A stretch of 59,894 nt of DNA from Sandaracinaceae bacterium (GCA_020633075.1 JACKEI010000009.1:1-59894); one strand, 5' to 3'. Shown: positions 8,997-18,624, counted from the first letter of the stretch. Notes: generated from the letters alone by a model not told the origin. Numbers and translations: made by a program.

Positions 8997-11963
8997 ATGA
9001 CACGTTCCCTCGCCTCTCGCGTCCGTCTCCTGCTTGTCTGCCTGACTCTGCCCGTGTTCGTGGGCGCCTGTGGCGGCGGCTGCGGCGGCGGCGGCGCGTC
9101 CACCACCAGTACGACGGGCACGGCGGGTACGCAGGCTGGGGGCAGCGGCGAGGTCCGTCCGGACGCCATCCCGCTGCCCAGCATGCCGGACGCGCCGGAC
9201 TCGGATGCGACCGTGGCCCGCACGGCGCCCGCGCTCGCCACCGTGGACGACGCGACGCGCGCGCTGGCGCAAGGCTTCTACGGTGCCGTCGCCGACCGTC
9301 TCGGCGCTCTCCAGGGGTCGCCGGCTGCACGCGCGCTCCTGTCTGCTCGACTCGCGTTCGAGACGGGGCGCTACGACGACGCCGTGACCAGCGCGCGCGA
9401 GGCCGGGCGCGACGCTGCCCTGCGTGAGCAGGCGGTCATGCTGGAGGCCGAGGCGCACTTCGCCCGCGGCCGCCTGGATCAGGTGGACACGCTGCTCGCC
9501 ACGCTGCCGGCCGCCAACGCGCGCGCCAGCTTGTTCCGGGCCCGCGCGGCCGAGAGGCGCGGGCGCGTGGCGGAGGCCAACGCCGAGTACCGGCGGGTCA
9601 TCGACACCTACGAGGCCGCCCACGACTCCCGCAACGCGGCCGGGCTGGCCTACGTCGGGAGCGCCGCGCACGCGCTGGGGGCCGTGCGCGACGCGAACAC
9701 GGCGTACCAGGAGTCCGTCGCCGCCGACCCCCAGCGGGTGGAGACGCAGCTCGAGTGGGCGCGCCTCTTCCTCGAGAAGTACGACGCCGGCCACGCCGAG
9801 GAGTGTGTGCGGGACGCGCTGCGCGTGAACCCCGAGCACCCGGTCGCGCACGCGCTCTACGCGCGCATCCGCATGGCGCAGAACTACAACTTCGTGGAGG
9901 CCGAGCAGCACCTCACGCGCGCGCTGGCCGTGAACCCCAACCTCGCGATGGCGCGGGTGACGCGCGCCGGCTTGGCGCTCTACGACCTCGACACGGCGGC
10001 GGCCGAGCGAGAGCTGGCCGCGATCATCGAGCACGACCCGAGTGACCTCGAGGCTCTCAGCGTGCGTGCCGCGTCGCGCTTCTTGGCGGACGACATGCCC
10101 GGCTTCGAGGCGGCCAAGCGCGAGGTGTTGCGCCGGCACACCACCTACAGCCCGCTGTTCACCATCATCGCGGAGTACGCCGAGTGGGAGCACCGCTACC
10201 CGGCCATCGTCGGCATGGCGCGCGAGGCCATCACGCTGAACCCGCGCGACTCCCTGGCGCAGGCCATGCTGGGCATCAACCTGCTGCGCATGGGCGAGGA
10301 AGAGCAGGGCCTCACGGCGCTGCGCGACGCGTGGCGGCGCGACCGCTACAACGTGCAGGTCTTCAACACGCTCAACCTCTTCGAGGACGTGATCCCCGCG
10401 CAATACGTGAGCTTCGAGCAGCAGCCCTTCCGCTTCCGGATGCACCAAGAAGAGCGCCCCGTGCTCGAGCGCTACGTGCCGCGCCACCTGGGGGCGGCCT
10501 ACGCCGACATGGTGCGGCGCTACGGCTTCACCCCCGAGGGGCCGCTCGCGATGGAGCTCTACGCGGACGTGCAGCACTTCTCGTTGCGCACGACGGGGCT
10601 GCCCAACCTGGGTGTCCAGGGCGTGTGCTTCGGCAAGGTCGTCACCGCGATCTCGCCGCGTGGGGGGCCGTTCAACTGGGGCCAGATCACCTGGCACGAG
10701 CTGGCCCACGTCTTCCACATTCAGCTCAGCCACAACCACGTCCCGCGCTGGTTCACGGAGGGGCTGGCCGAGTACGAGACCATCGTCGCGCGTCCCGAGT
10801 GGCGCCGCGAGATGGACCACGACCTGCACGCCGCCATCGTCGCTGGGCGCCTGCCGGCCATCGTGGACATGAACCGCGCGTTCACGCATGCCCGCTCGGC
10901 GCAGGACATGATGGTGGCCTACTACGCCAGCTCGCAGATGGTGGTCTTCATCGCCGAGCGCTTCGGCTTTGCGCAGGTCCCCCGCATGCTGCGCGCCTGG
11001 GGCGAAGGCAAGACCACGGCCGAGGTCATCCAGCAGGTGCTGGGGGTCTCGGCCGCGGATCTGGACACTCAGTTTCGCGCCCACACACGCGCTCGCCTCG
11101 CGGCCCTGGATGGCCAGTTCAACGTGGACCTGTCTGGCTACACGGATCTCGAGGCGCTCGAGGCTGCAGCGACCGCAGCCCCCAACGACGCGTCGGCGTT
11201 GGCGCGTCTCGCGGCGGCACGGCTGATTCACGGCGACACGGAGCGCGCCACCGCGGACCTCGCGCGCGCGCTGCAGCTGAACCCGAACGAGCCCGTGGCG
11301 CTCTACCTGACGGCCCGCCTCGCGCTCGCCGAGGAGCGCTTCCCGGAGGCACGGGCGGCCCTCGAGAAGATCGTGACGACCGGGCGCGACGGCTTCGATC
11401 TGCGCCTCCTGCTGGGTCGCGCCGCCCTCGCCGCGGACGACGTCGCTGGCGCGCGCGTGCACCTCGAGGCGGCGACGCGGCTGCAGCCCTGGCGCTCCAC
11501 GGCGTGGCTCGGGCTCTTCGAGATCGGCACCCAGACCGAGGACGCGGACCTGCGGCGGCGTGCCCTGATGCGCCTGGTGGACCTCGAAGAGCATGACCGC
11601 GAGCTCCACGCGCGCGCGCTCGACCTCGCCATCGAGGAGCGGCGCATCGACGACGCGGTCACGCTCGGTCAGCGCAGCTTGCTCTTGGATCCGGGGCGCG
11701 TGGAGGCGCACATCGCGCTGGCAGGCGCCTATGGCGAGCGCGCCGCCCACGCGGACGCCCTCTACGAGTACGACACCGCGCTGCTGCTCGAGCCCGTCGC
11801 GCCCGCGCACGTCCAGCTCGCGCGTGCGCGGCACCTGCTGGCCCTCTCGCGCCGCGCAGACGCGGAGGCGGCGGTGGCGGAGGCGACCCGCCTCGACCCG
11901 TCCACGGCCGACGAGGGAGCGCGCATCTTGGCCGGCCGCGGGAGCGCCCCCGCGCGACCCTGA
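8997..11963 (+). CDS. TPR-repeat lipoprotein with gluzincin metallopeptidase domain
   Basis: A 988-residue envelope lipoprotein. The signal peptide ends at a lipobox (FVGAC, Cys25), followed by a Gly/Ser/Thr linker. TPR-like helical repeats fill about residues 80-500. A peptidase MA-like zinc domain comes next: HELAH at 567-571, with E568 as the catalytic residue and E592 (GLAEYE) as the likely third ligand. A second TPR array runs from about 690 to 975. All metal ligands are present, so the enzyme should be active outside the cytoplasm, and the TPR arms may hold a partner or substrate. The substrate is unknown. The stop overlaps the histidine kinase start by one base (TGATG). Confidence 0.9.
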   Translation: MTRSLASRVRLLLVCLTLPVFVGACGGGCGGGGASTTSTTGTAGTQAGGSGEVRPDAIPLPSMPDAPDSDATVARTAPALATVDDATRALAQGFYGAVADRLGALQGSPAARALLSARLAFETGRYDDAVTSAREAGRDAALREQAVMLEAEAHFARGRLDQVDTLLATLPAANARASLFRARAAERRGRVAEANAEYRRVIDTYEAAHDSRNAAGLAYVGSAAHALGAVRDANTAYQESVAADPQRVETQLEWARLFLEKYDAGHAEECVRDALRVNPEHPVAHALYARIRMAQNYNFVEAEQHLTRALAVNPNLAMARVTRAGLALYDLDTAAAERELAAIIEHDPSDLEALSVRAASRFLADDMPGFEAAKREVLRRHTTYSPLFTIIAEYAEWEHRYPAIVGMAREAITLNPRDSLAQAMLGINLLRMGEEEQGLTALRDAWRRDRYNVQVFNTLNLFEDVIPAQYVSFEQQPFRFRMHQEERPVLERYVPRHLGAAYADMVRRYGFTPEGPLAMELYADVQHFSLRTTGLPNLGVQGVCFGKVVTAISPRGGPFNWGQITWHELAHVFHIQLSHNHVPRWFTEGLAEYETIVARPEWRREMDHDLHAAIVAGRLPAIVDMNRAFTHARSAQDMMVAYYASSQMVVFIAERFGFAQVPRMLRAWGEGKTTAEVIQQVLGVSAADLDTQFRAHTRARLAALDGQFNVDLSGYTDLEALEAAATAAPNDASALARLAAARLIHGDTERATADLARALQLNPNEPVALYLTARLALAEERFPEARAALEKIVTTGRDGFDLRLLLGRAALAADDVAGARVHLEAATRLQPWRSTAWLGLFEIGTQTEDADLRRRALMRLVDLEEHDRELHARALDLAIEERRIDDAVTLGQRSLLLDPGRVEAHIALAGAYGERAAHADALYEYDTALLLEPVAPAHVQLARARHLLALSRRADAEAAVAEATRLDPSTADEGARILAGRGSAPARP

Positions 11964-13852
11964 TGCCTGCGAGTGAGACGCCGCAGACTCCGCCGCTGCC
12001 GCCTCCGCGGCTGTCGATCCCCACGCGCATCTTCCTCGGGTTCGCGCTGATCCTGACGGCCTTCGGGGCCGTGGCCGTGTTCAGCCTGACGCAGCACGCG
12101 CGCACCGTGCGGACCCTCGGGCTGCTCAACGAGGGGCTCCTGCCGCTGGCGCTCACCCTCGGTGAGGCGAAGGCGACGCAGGCCGTGTTCGCGACGCTGC
12201 TCAACCAAATCGAGAGCGAGGACGCCGTGTCTCGCCGTGGCTGGCTCAACGCGGCCCGCGCTGTGCGGCCAGCGACCCTGAGGCGCGCGTTTCATGGGCT
12301 CGAGCGCGCCGAGCGGCTCTCTGGGGCAGCCGGCAGCGCCGACGCGCTCACCCGCGTGCGGAGCTCGCTCGATGACGTCGAGGCTGCGTACCGCGCCAGC
12401 GACGCGGACTACGAGGCGCTGGAGGCGGCTCACGCGAGCGGCGACCGACCCGAGGCGGAGCGCATGCTGCGGTCCATGCGCCTGCGCGAGCGCGAGGTGC
12501 AGCGCCACTACCGGGATGGCTGGCGCGAGCTGCAAGAGGCCATCGCCAGCACCAGCTCCATCGCCGCCGAGCACGAGCGGCGCGCCAGCATCGTGCTCGG
12601 CGTGTTGGTGCTCCTGGCGCTCAGCCTCGGCATGGTGGTGACCTGGTGGTCCCAGCGCATCCTCCGGCCGATCCCGGCGCTCCATCAGCGCGTGGAGGCG
12701 GTGGCGCGGGGCGACCTCTCGACCACGCTGGACCTCGGGGGCACCGACGAGCTCGGGCGCCTCGCCGCGGCGTTCGATCGCATGGTCAAGGCGCTGTCGC
12801 TCCGCGACGCGAGCCTGCGCGAGCTGCAGCAGATGCAGCGCGAGATCGTCGAGGGCCTGCGCGCCGGGGTCGTGGTCATCGCGAGTGACGGGACCGTGCG
12901 CGTGGCGAACCCAGCGGCTCGCGACCTGCTGGGCATCGCGGATGACGAGCAGGCGAGCGACGGCGGCCTCAGGCAGGTGCCCGGCCTGCTCGACGCGGTG
13001 GCCAGCGTGCGGGCGACCGAGCAGCGCGCGACCCTGACACGCGTCAGCGTGCAACGTGGCACCCGTGAGGTGACCTTGGACGTGACCTTGGCTCCCTTCG
13101 GACGCGCCGAGGACGGATCCTCGCTCGGGTCGGTGCTGGTGGTCGTCGAAGACGTGACGGACGAGCTCGCGACGGCGGCGCGTCTCATCCAGACGGAGCG
13201 CCTGGCCGCGATCGGCCGCATGGCGGCGCACGTCACGCACGAGGTGCGCAATCCCCTCTCCAGCATCGGGCTCAACGTGGAGCTGCTCGAAGAGGAGCTG
13301 GTGCACGCGGGCCCGGAGGCGTCGGCGTTGCTCGCGTCCGTGCAACAGGAGGTCGACCGGCTCACGGGCATCACGGAGCAGTACTTGAGGCTCTCGCGTG
13401 TGCCGCGCCCTCAGCTCGAGGCGGGCGACCTCGGCGGGCTCATGCGTGACATCGCCGCCTTCATGGCCGAGGAGATGCGCGCACACCAGACCCAGCTCGA
13501 GCTGCACATCGACGACCCCTTACCGCCCATCGCGCTCGACGCTGGGCAGCTGCGCCAGGCCCTGCTGAACCTCCTGCGCAACGCGCGCGAGGCGATGCCA
13601 GGCGGTGGTCAGGTGCAGGTGACGGTGCGCGCGGAGGAGCGCGGCGTGAGGCTCACTGTGCGGGATCACGGCAGCGGCATCAGCGACGCGGTACGCGAGC
13701 GGATCTTCGACATGTTCTACACCACGAAGGAGCGCGGCACCGGGCTCGGCCTCCCGCTCACGCAGCAGATCGTCGCGGCCCACGGCGGCACGATCGAGTG
13801 CGTGTGTCCCGAGGGCGGCGGCACAGCCTTCGAGCTATGGTTCCCGGCATGA
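11963..13852 (+). CDS. Membrane sensor histidine kinase (HAMP-PAS-HisKA-HATPase)
   Basis: A 629-residue kinase. Two membrane spans (about residues 22-42 and 207-230) bracket a helical sensor region. A HAMP domain (about 231-283) and a PAS-like domain (about 295-400) follow. The phosphoacceptor is H426 in HVTHEVRNPLSS. The ATP-binding domain shows the N box LLNLLRNAREAMPGGG and the G boxes DHGSGI and GTGLGL. The layout resembles NtrB-type kinases. No response regulator is encoded beside it, so the partner must be elsewhere. It is translationally coupled to the upstream TPR peptidase (TGATG) and overlaps rph by ATGA. Confidence 0.95.
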   Translation: MPASETPQTPPLPPPRLSIPTRIFLGFALILTAFGAVAVFSLTQHARTVRTLGLLNEGLLPLALTLGEAKATQAVFATLLNQIESEDAVSRRGWLNAARAVRPATLRRAFHGLERAERLSGAAGSADALTRVRSSLDDVEAAYRASDADYEALEAAHASGDRPEAERMLRSMRLREREVQRHYRDGWRELQEAIASTSSIAAEHERRASIVLGVLVLLALSLGMVVTWWSQRILRPIPALHQRVEAVARGDLSTTLDLGGTDELGRLAAAFDRMVKALSLRDASLRELQQMQREIVEGLRAGVVVIASDGTVRVANPAARDLLGIADDEQASDGGLRQVPGLLDAVASVRATEQRATLTRVSVQRGTREVTLDVTLAPFGRAEDGSSLGSVLVVVEDVTDELATAARLIQTERLAAIGRMAAHVTHEVRNPLSSIGLNVELLEEELVHAGPEASALLASVQQEVDRLTGITEQYLRLSRVPRPQLEAGDLGGLMRDIAAFMAEEMRAHQTQLELHIDDPLPPIALDAGQLRQALLNLLRNAREAMPGGGQVQVTVRAEERGVRLTVRDHGSGISDAVRERIFDMFYTTKERGTGLGLPLTQQIVAAHGGTIECVCPEGGGTAFELWFPA

Positions 13853-14616
13853 GCGACGCCACGAAGAGTCGACCCGACGGTCGTGCCCCCAGCGACCTGC
13901 GCACGGTCACCATCGAGACCGGCTTTCAGCGCAACCCAGAGGGGTCGGTGCTCTACCGCGCGGGAGGCACCACCGTCCTGGTGTCCGTGTCCGTGGCAGA
14001 AGGCGTACCCGCGTGGATGCAGAGCGGGCGCGGTGGCTGGCTCACGGCCGAGTACGCCATGCACCCACGCGCCAACGCTCGCCGACAGCGCCGTGACGGC
14101 CGCAGCGCGGCAGGGGTGGACGGGCGCAGCGCGGAGATTCAGCGCCTCATCGGGCGCTCGCTGCGTGCCGCCGTCCGGCTCGATCAGATCGGCCAGCGCA
14201 CGATCACGGTGGACTGCGACGTCCTGGACGGGGACGGGGGTACGCGGACGGCGGCGGTCACCGCGGGCTTCGTGGGCGTGGCGCTGGCGCTCGACGCGCT
14301 GCGCAAGCGCGCGCTCCTGGGGCGTGGCGTGCTGCGCGTTCCGGTGGGCGGCGTCAGCGTGGGCTACGCGGGGGGGCGGGCGCTGCTGGATGTCTGCTAC
14401 CAGGAGGACCGCGACGCCCAGATGGATCTGAACATCGTGGCGACACGCGCCGGGGCGATCATCGAGGTGCAGGGGACGGCCGAGGCCAGCCCCATCCCGC
14501 GGCAGCACTTCGACGAGATGCTGGCCCTCGGTCTCGGGGCCATGCCCGCGATCGACGCGCTGCAGCGCGGAGCACTCGAGCGGGCTGGCGTGGCGCTCGA
14601 CGAGCTGTGCGGCTGA
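13849..14616 (+). CDS. rph: Ribonuclease PH
   Basis: A 255-residue phosphorolytic 3'-5' exoribonuclease that trims tRNA 3' ends. The sequence begins RPDGRAPSDLRTVTIETGF and carries the family features MHPRANARRQRRDGR, the RSLRAAVRLDQIGQRTITVDCDVLDGDGG-type core, and GTAEASPIPR near the end. The length is slightly above the usual 240. ATG 13849 overlaps the kinase stop as ATGA; the link of a housekeeping RNase to a sensor kinase is probably only positional. It converges on the minus-strand gene three bases later, leaving no room for a separate terminator. Confidence 0.97.
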   Translation: MSDATKSRPDGRAPSDLRTVTIETGFQRNPEGSVLYRAGGTTVLVSVSVAEGVPAWMQSGRGGWLTAEYAMHPRANARRQRRDGRSAAGVDGRSAEIQRLIGRSLRAAVRLDQIGQRTITVDCDVLDGDGGTRTAAVTAGFVGVALALDALRKRALLGRGVLRVPVGGVSVGYAGGRALLDVCYQEDRDAQMDLNIVATRAGAIIEVQGTAEASPIPRQHFDEMLALGLGAMPAIDALQRGALERAGVALDELCG

Positions 14617-14619
14617 GGC

Positions 14620-15396
14620 TCAGAAGGTGAGCGAGAGGCTGAGTCCGCCGAGGGTCGGGGTCAGCCGCGCCTCGAGCTCCGGCTCGTGCCAGTACGTCTC
14701 CCGGCTGTCGTCGACGTACCGGTCCCAGCAGAAGCCCCCGCGCGCGCGCGTCCACGCGTTGGTGGCCCAGGCCGGTGCAGTCAGGATGCGGGCTTCGTTG
14801 ATGAACGCCCCCGCCAGGTAGGACTGAGCGGAGACGAACCAGCTGTCGAACTTCACGGTCAGGAGCGTGCCCCAGCCGATGCCCCACGCCACCGCCGTCG
14901 CGTGCGAGAACGCGCCGTGGATGATGCGGTCCGCGTTGGCGGCGAGCTCCAGCGTGTGCAGCGCGTAGCGGAGCTGGGCGCGGCGCTGCTCAGGCGTGTC
15001 GTCCGGCATGCGCTCGATGCGTCGCCGTGCCCAGACGCCGGGCATGGGCAGCGCCACCATCTGCAGAAACGCAGACGTCGCCCCGACGGCGCTGATGTAG
15101 GCGTTCCATCGTTGCGCTCCGTGCGTGCGGGGGCCGATGACCGCGAACTCGGTGACGGCGAAGGCGAAGAAGAGTCCGGCCCAGCCGAAGCGAAAGGCGC
15201 GCGTGTGGCGCTCGTGTTCGCGGAACTCCTGGGTGATGGCGCGTGTACGCTGCACGACCTGCTCGTCGTCGAGCTCGTCGACGCAGGTGCGCGGGTCTTG
15301 GGCACGCGCCTGCCCGGGCCCCAGCAGTGAAGCCAGCAGGCCGAGGGTCAGGAGGACCACCGCGCAACGCGGCGAGCGAGCGGCGCGGACCGTCAC
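14620..15396 (-). CDS. Hypothetical exported or membrane protein
   Basis: A 258-residue protein that I cannot assign to a family. It has a signal peptide (about residues 1-32, ending ARAQ) and a charged helical region with a conserved-looking CVDELDDEQVVQRT start. Three moderately hydrophobic segments lie near residues 70-88, 98-120 and 165-185. The C terminus is GLSLSLTF, whose alternating hydrophobic residues and terminal Phe resemble an outer-membrane beta-barrel signal. The GTG start overlaps the glmU stop by four bases, so it is co-translated with glmU. An envelope function is plausible but unproven. Confidence 0.7.
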   Translation of the reverse strand: MTVRAARSPRCAVVLLTLGLLASLLGPGQARAQDPRTCVDELDDEQVVQRTRAITQEFREHERHTRAFRFGWAGLFFAFAVTEFAVIGPRTHGAQRWNAYISAVGATSAFLQMVALPMPGVWARRRIERMPDDTPEQRRAQLRYALHTLELAANADRIIHGAFSHATAVAWGIGWGTLLTVKFDSWFVSAQSYLAGAFINEARILTAPAWATNAWTRARGGFCWDRYVDDSRETYWHEPELEARLTPTLGGLSLSLTF

Positions 15397-16826
15397 GTGC
15401 CGTCAGTCGGGCCGCGCGAGGCCTTGGCACGCGCGCGGAAGTGCGCGGCGTAGCCCTCTTTGTTCTGCTGCTTCGTGCGGGCGACGGCCAGCGCGTCCGG
15501 GGGGACGTCGCGCGTGACGGTGGTGCCGCTGGCGACGTACGCGCCGGCGCCGACCGTGACGGGGGCGACCAGCTGGCTGTCGCTCCCGATGAAGACGTTG
15601 TCTTCGAGCGTGGTGGTGTGCTTCCGGACGCCGTCGTAGTTGCAGAAGATGGTGCCGGCGCCGATGTTGACGTTCTTGCCGATCACACCGTCGCCCACGT
15701 AGCTCAGGTGGTTCACCTTCGACCCCTCGCCCACGATGGTCTTCTTGGTCTCGGAGAAGTTGCCCACCTTGGCCTTGCGCCCGAGGTCCGTCTGCGGGCG
15801 GAGGTGGGTGAACGGGCCGACCGTGGCCTCTTCCCCGATGACGCTCTCGGTGGCCACCGTGTACGGCAGCACCTCGGCCCCAGCGCGGACGGTCACGTCC
15901 GTCAGGACGGCGCCCACGTCGATGCGCGCACCGGCTTCGACGACGCAGCGGCCGCGCAGGTGCACCTGCGGCTCGATCACGGCACCGGGCGCGACCTCGC
16001 AGTCGGCGTCCACGTACAGCGTGCGTAGGTCGCGCACGGCCACGCCGCTGCGGGCGAGCTGTGCGGCGATGCGCTGGCGGCGCTCTTCGGCGCAGACCGC
16101 GAGCTCGTAGCGGTCGTTCACGCCCCGCAGGTCGGCCATGTCCCAGGGGATGTCCACCACGCCGCCAGCGCTCGCGGCCTGGGCCACGACGTCGGTCAGG
16201 TAGAGCTCGCCCTGAGCGTTGTCGTCCCGCAGGCTCGCGATGGCGCTGCGCAGGAAGGGGGCGCGCACGGCGTAGAGCCCTGGGTTGACCTCCTTGACGG
16301 CGGCTTCGTCGGCGCTGCAGTCACGCTGCTCGCGGATGGCGCACACCCGGCCCTCACCGTCGCGCAGGATGCGCCCGTAGCCGTGAGGCTGGTCCAGCGT
16401 CGAGGTCAGCATCGCCAGGTCGGGGCCGCCGGCGCGCAGCCCGTCCATGAGCGCGCGCACGCTCTCCGTGGGGATGAGCGGGCAGTCTCCGTACAGGATG
16501 ACGACGTTGCCCTCGAAGTCCGCCAGCGCGGCCGACTCCATGGCGCACTGCACGGCGTGCCCGGTACCCCGCTGTTCGGTCTGCACGGCGGTGCTCACGC
16601 GGCTGGCGAAGCGCTCCTCGAGGGCGCTCTCGACCTGCTCTCGCCCGTGTCCCACCACGGCCACACAGCGCTGCACGCCCGCGTCGAACGCCGCCTCGAG
16701 CGGGTACGCGACCAGCGGCCGGCCTGCGATCACGTGGAGCACCTTGGGCAGTGGGCTCTTCATGCGCGTGCCCTGTCCGGCGGCGAGGACGATGGCGACC
16801 CAGTCGGTCTTCTTGTCTTGGCTCAC
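15393..16826 (-). CDS. glmU: Bifunctional UDP-GlcNAc pyrophosphorylase / glucosamine-1-phosphate acetyltransferase
   Basis: A 477-residue enzyme for the last two steps to UDP-N-acetylglucosamine, the precursor of peptidoglycan and lipopolysaccharide. The N-terminal uridyltransferase begins with LAAGQGTRMKSPLPKVLH and includes GYGRILRD. The C-terminal left-handed beta-helix shows hexapeptide repeats (for example GAVIEPQVHL, GRKAKVGNFSETKK, KVNHLSYVGD, GAGTIFCNYDG), including the catalytic-region His and the acetyl-CoA-binding loops. The GTG start at 16826 has GGGGA a few bases upstream. It lies 40 bases after the ArsA-type ATPase gene. Confidence 0.97.
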   Translation of the reverse strand: MSQDKKTDWVAIVLAAGQGTRMKSPLPKVLHVIAGRPLVAYPLEAAFDAGVQRCVAVVGHGREQVESALEERFASRVSTAVQTEQRGTGHAVQCAMESAALADFEGNVVILYGDCPLIPTESVRALMDGLRAGGPDLAMLTSTLDQPHGYGRILRDGEGRVCAIREQRDCSADEAAVKEVNPGLYAVRAPFLRSAIASLRDDNAQGELYLTDVVAQAASAGGVVDIPWDMADLRGVNDRYELAVCAEERRQRIAAQLARSGVAVRDLRTLYVDADCEVAPGAVIEPQVHLRGRCVVEAGARIDVGAVLTDVTVRAGAEVLPYTVATESVIGEEATVGPFTHLRPQTDLGRKAKVGNFSETKKTIVGEGSKVNHLSYVGDGVIGKNVNIGAGTIFCNYDGVRKHTTTLEDNVFIGSDSQLVAPVTVGAGAYVASGTTVTRDVPPDALAVARTKQQNKEGYAAHFRARAKASRGPTDGT

Positions 16827-16866
16827 GTTGTTCCCCGTTCCCCTGCAAGGGCAGGCTTGTGGTGCC

Positions 16867-18033
16867 TCAAGCGGCCGTGGCGGTGAGGTAGGCCGCGACG
16901 CGAGCGAGCGCCGCGAGGTCGTGCACGTCTTCTTCGAACGCCGGCACCTCGACGAACTCCACGCGGTCGCCGGCCTTGGTGTTGCGCACGTGGTTGCGCA
17001 GGCGGTCCGACTCGATGCGGTCGCCGACGGCTTGCAGCCGCTCGTCCTGCAGCGCTTGCAGCATGCGCTCCACGGTCTCCGCAGGGTTCATACCCGGGAG
17101 CAGCGGGGCGAGCTCGGCCACCAGCGCGTCGTCGCTGACGCTGGGCTCCGAGAGCAGCTCGTGCACGGCGTTGATGACGACGGCGTCGCGGCGCATGCCA
17201 GCCTCGGCCAGCTTGTCGCTGAAGTAGGTCGCCTCGCGGATGGCCATCGGGCTCGGGCTCGTGACCACCACGAACGCCACCTCGGGGCTGCGCAGCGCGT
17301 CGCTGACCTCCGTGGCGTGCTGGCGGAAGCCGCCGAAGAGGTCGTTGATGCCCGTGACGAAGCCGGCGACCTCTTCGAGGAACTCGATGCCCGTGAACTT
17401 CGCCAGGCCCTTGATGAGCACGGTGGACGCGCGCCCGACCAAGCCCATGCCGAAGCCCCCTTTGCCCGGCTCCGTCGCCTGGATGAACCAGCGTACGGCG
17501 GGCGAGTCGATGGCGTCGATCAGGCGCTCGGGGGCCGTGAGGAAGTCGAGGGCGTTGCTGGTCGGCGGGGTGTCCAGCACGATCAAGTCCCAGTTGGACT
17601 CTTTGCGCACGGCGTGGAGCTTCTCCATCGCCATGTACTCTTGGGTGCCCGCCAGCGAGCCCGCCACGTACTGATAGATGCGGTTGGTGAGGATGCGGTC
17701 GCGCGCCTCCGGGCTGCTCGCGTGTGTGCGAACCAGTTCGTCGAAGGTGGACTTGGTGTCCAGCATCATCGCGGCCAGCTGCCCACCCGGCGCCAGCGTG
17801 AGGTTGTTGTCCGCGAAGAGGTGCGCGGGCACCTCCTGCTCGCTGGTGGTCATCTCGTCGAGGCCGAGGCTGTTGGCTAGGCGTCGCGCCGGGTCGATGG
17901 TCAAGCAGAGCACGCGCTTGCCCTGCATGGCGGCGTACACCGAGAGGGCGGCCGCGGTCGTGGTCTTGCCCACGCCGCCGCTCCCAACGGTGACCACCAC
18001 GCGGTTGCTCTCTAGAACGTCTGCCAAGCTCAT
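16867..18033 (-). CDS. ArsA/Get3-type ATPase
   Basis: A 388-residue P-loop ATPase with the deviant Walker A GSGGVGKTT (residues 17-25), the IDPARRLANSLGL switch region and LIVLDTPPTSNALDFL as Walker B / switch II. Single-domain ArsA homologues in bacteria may act as chaperone-like or ion-linked ATPases. There are no ars genes nearby, so arsenite extrusion is not supported. The start at ATG 18033 (MSLADVLE) places the P-loop near the N terminus, as in the family; an upstream in-frame ATG would add 35 unlikely residues. It is divergent from the Roadblock gene. Confidence 0.9.
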   Translation of the reverse strand: MSLADVLESNRVVVTVGSGGVGKTTTAAALSVYAAMQGKRVLCLTIDPARRLANSLGLDEMTTSEQEVPAHLFADNNLTLAPGGQLAAMMLDTKSTFDELVRTHASSPEARDRILTNRIYQYVAGSLAGTQEYMAMEKLHAVRKESNWDLIVLDTPPTSNALDFLTAPERLIDAIDSPAVRWFIQATEPGKGGFGMGLVGRASTVLIKGLAKFTGIEFLEEVAGFVTGINDLFGGFRQHATEVSDALRSPEVAFVVVTSPSPMAIREATYFSDKLAEAGMRRDAVVINAVHELLSEPSVSDDALVAELAPLLPGMNPAETVERMLQALQDERLQAVGDRIESDRLRNHVRNTKAGDRVEFVEVPAFEEDVHDLAALARVAAYLTATAA

Positions 18034-18252
18034 GGTCAACGAGGTGCTTCTGGGGCGGTGGAGCGACTCGCGCTCGGGGACGGAACCCACCTGTGAGCGG
18101 CCCGTGGGCGCGACTGGGGGTGCGTCGTGATATCGCACGTTGGGGACGGGGTCAAAGGCCGCGCTTGTCGGGAACTTGTGTCCTCACGACCGCGTTGACT
18201 ACAGTTGCCTACATGTCGCACAAAGTCTTACGTGCGCAAAGGCAGGTACCGG

Positions 18253-18624
18253 ATGTGGATGCTCCAAGAACGACGTCAGCAGCGAACCACCGAGCGTGAC
18301 AGCGCGCTGCGCTACCAGCTCGAGCACAGCCGCGTGCGCGGGGGTCTCGAGGCGCTGGTGCTGGCCGACCAGCAGGGCATGGTGGTGGCGAGCGCGGGGG
18401 AGGCCGCCGTGTGCGAGGAGCTCGGCGCGATCGCGCCCCTGATGAGCCGCTCCGTCATGGGCATGCCGCTCCCGCCGCTGCTGCGAGGGGGGGAGGTCGT
18501 GGTGCGCCCCCTGCGCCTCTACGGACAGGACCTGTACCTGGCTTGCGTGGGGGGCGGGGTCGCCCGCGACGCGCTGCTGAGCAACTCGGTGTCCGGCGTG
18601 CAGCGCATCCTCGCTGCCAACTGA
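18253..18624 (+). CDS. Roadblock/LC7-like small protein
   Basis: A 124-residue protein whose central part (GGLEALVLADQQGMVVASAG, then a hydrophobic pattern through VVVRPLRLYGQDLYLACVGG) fits the Roadblock/LC7 fold. Such proteins usually bind small GTPases or self-dimerise in signalling, as MglB does. No Ras-like GTPase gene is near. ATG 18253 was chosen for the ggcagg Shine-Dalgarno about six bases upstream; an in-frame TTG at 18205 would add a poorly supported leader. The gene is short, alone on its strand and converges with the NsrR-like gene, its stop lying inside a hairpin. Confidence 0.7.
   Translation: MWMLQERRQQRTTERDSALRYQLEHSRVRGGLEALVLADQQGMVVASAGEAAVCEELGAIAPLMSRSVMGMPLPPLLRGGEVVVRPLRLYGQDLYLACVGGGVARDALLSNSVSGVQRILAAN

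Noticed and set aside
5974..9330. A 1,118-codon antisense frame over ppk1 and its neighbour
   Set aside because: No domain, Arg/His-rich composition, and ppk1 on the other strand is unambiguous.
8982..11834. A 950-codon antisense frame over the TPR peptidase gene
   Set aside because: Low-complexity translation; the sense strand carries a lipobox, TPRs and HELAH.
16867..18033. Arsenite efflux operon
   Set aside because: No arsB, arsC or arsR neighbour; the ATPase is next to glmU.
18205..18252. TTG start extending the Roadblock protein
   Set aside because: Lacks a Shine-Dalgarno and adds a Cys/Lys-rich stretch absent from the fold; ATG 18253 has ggcagg upstream.
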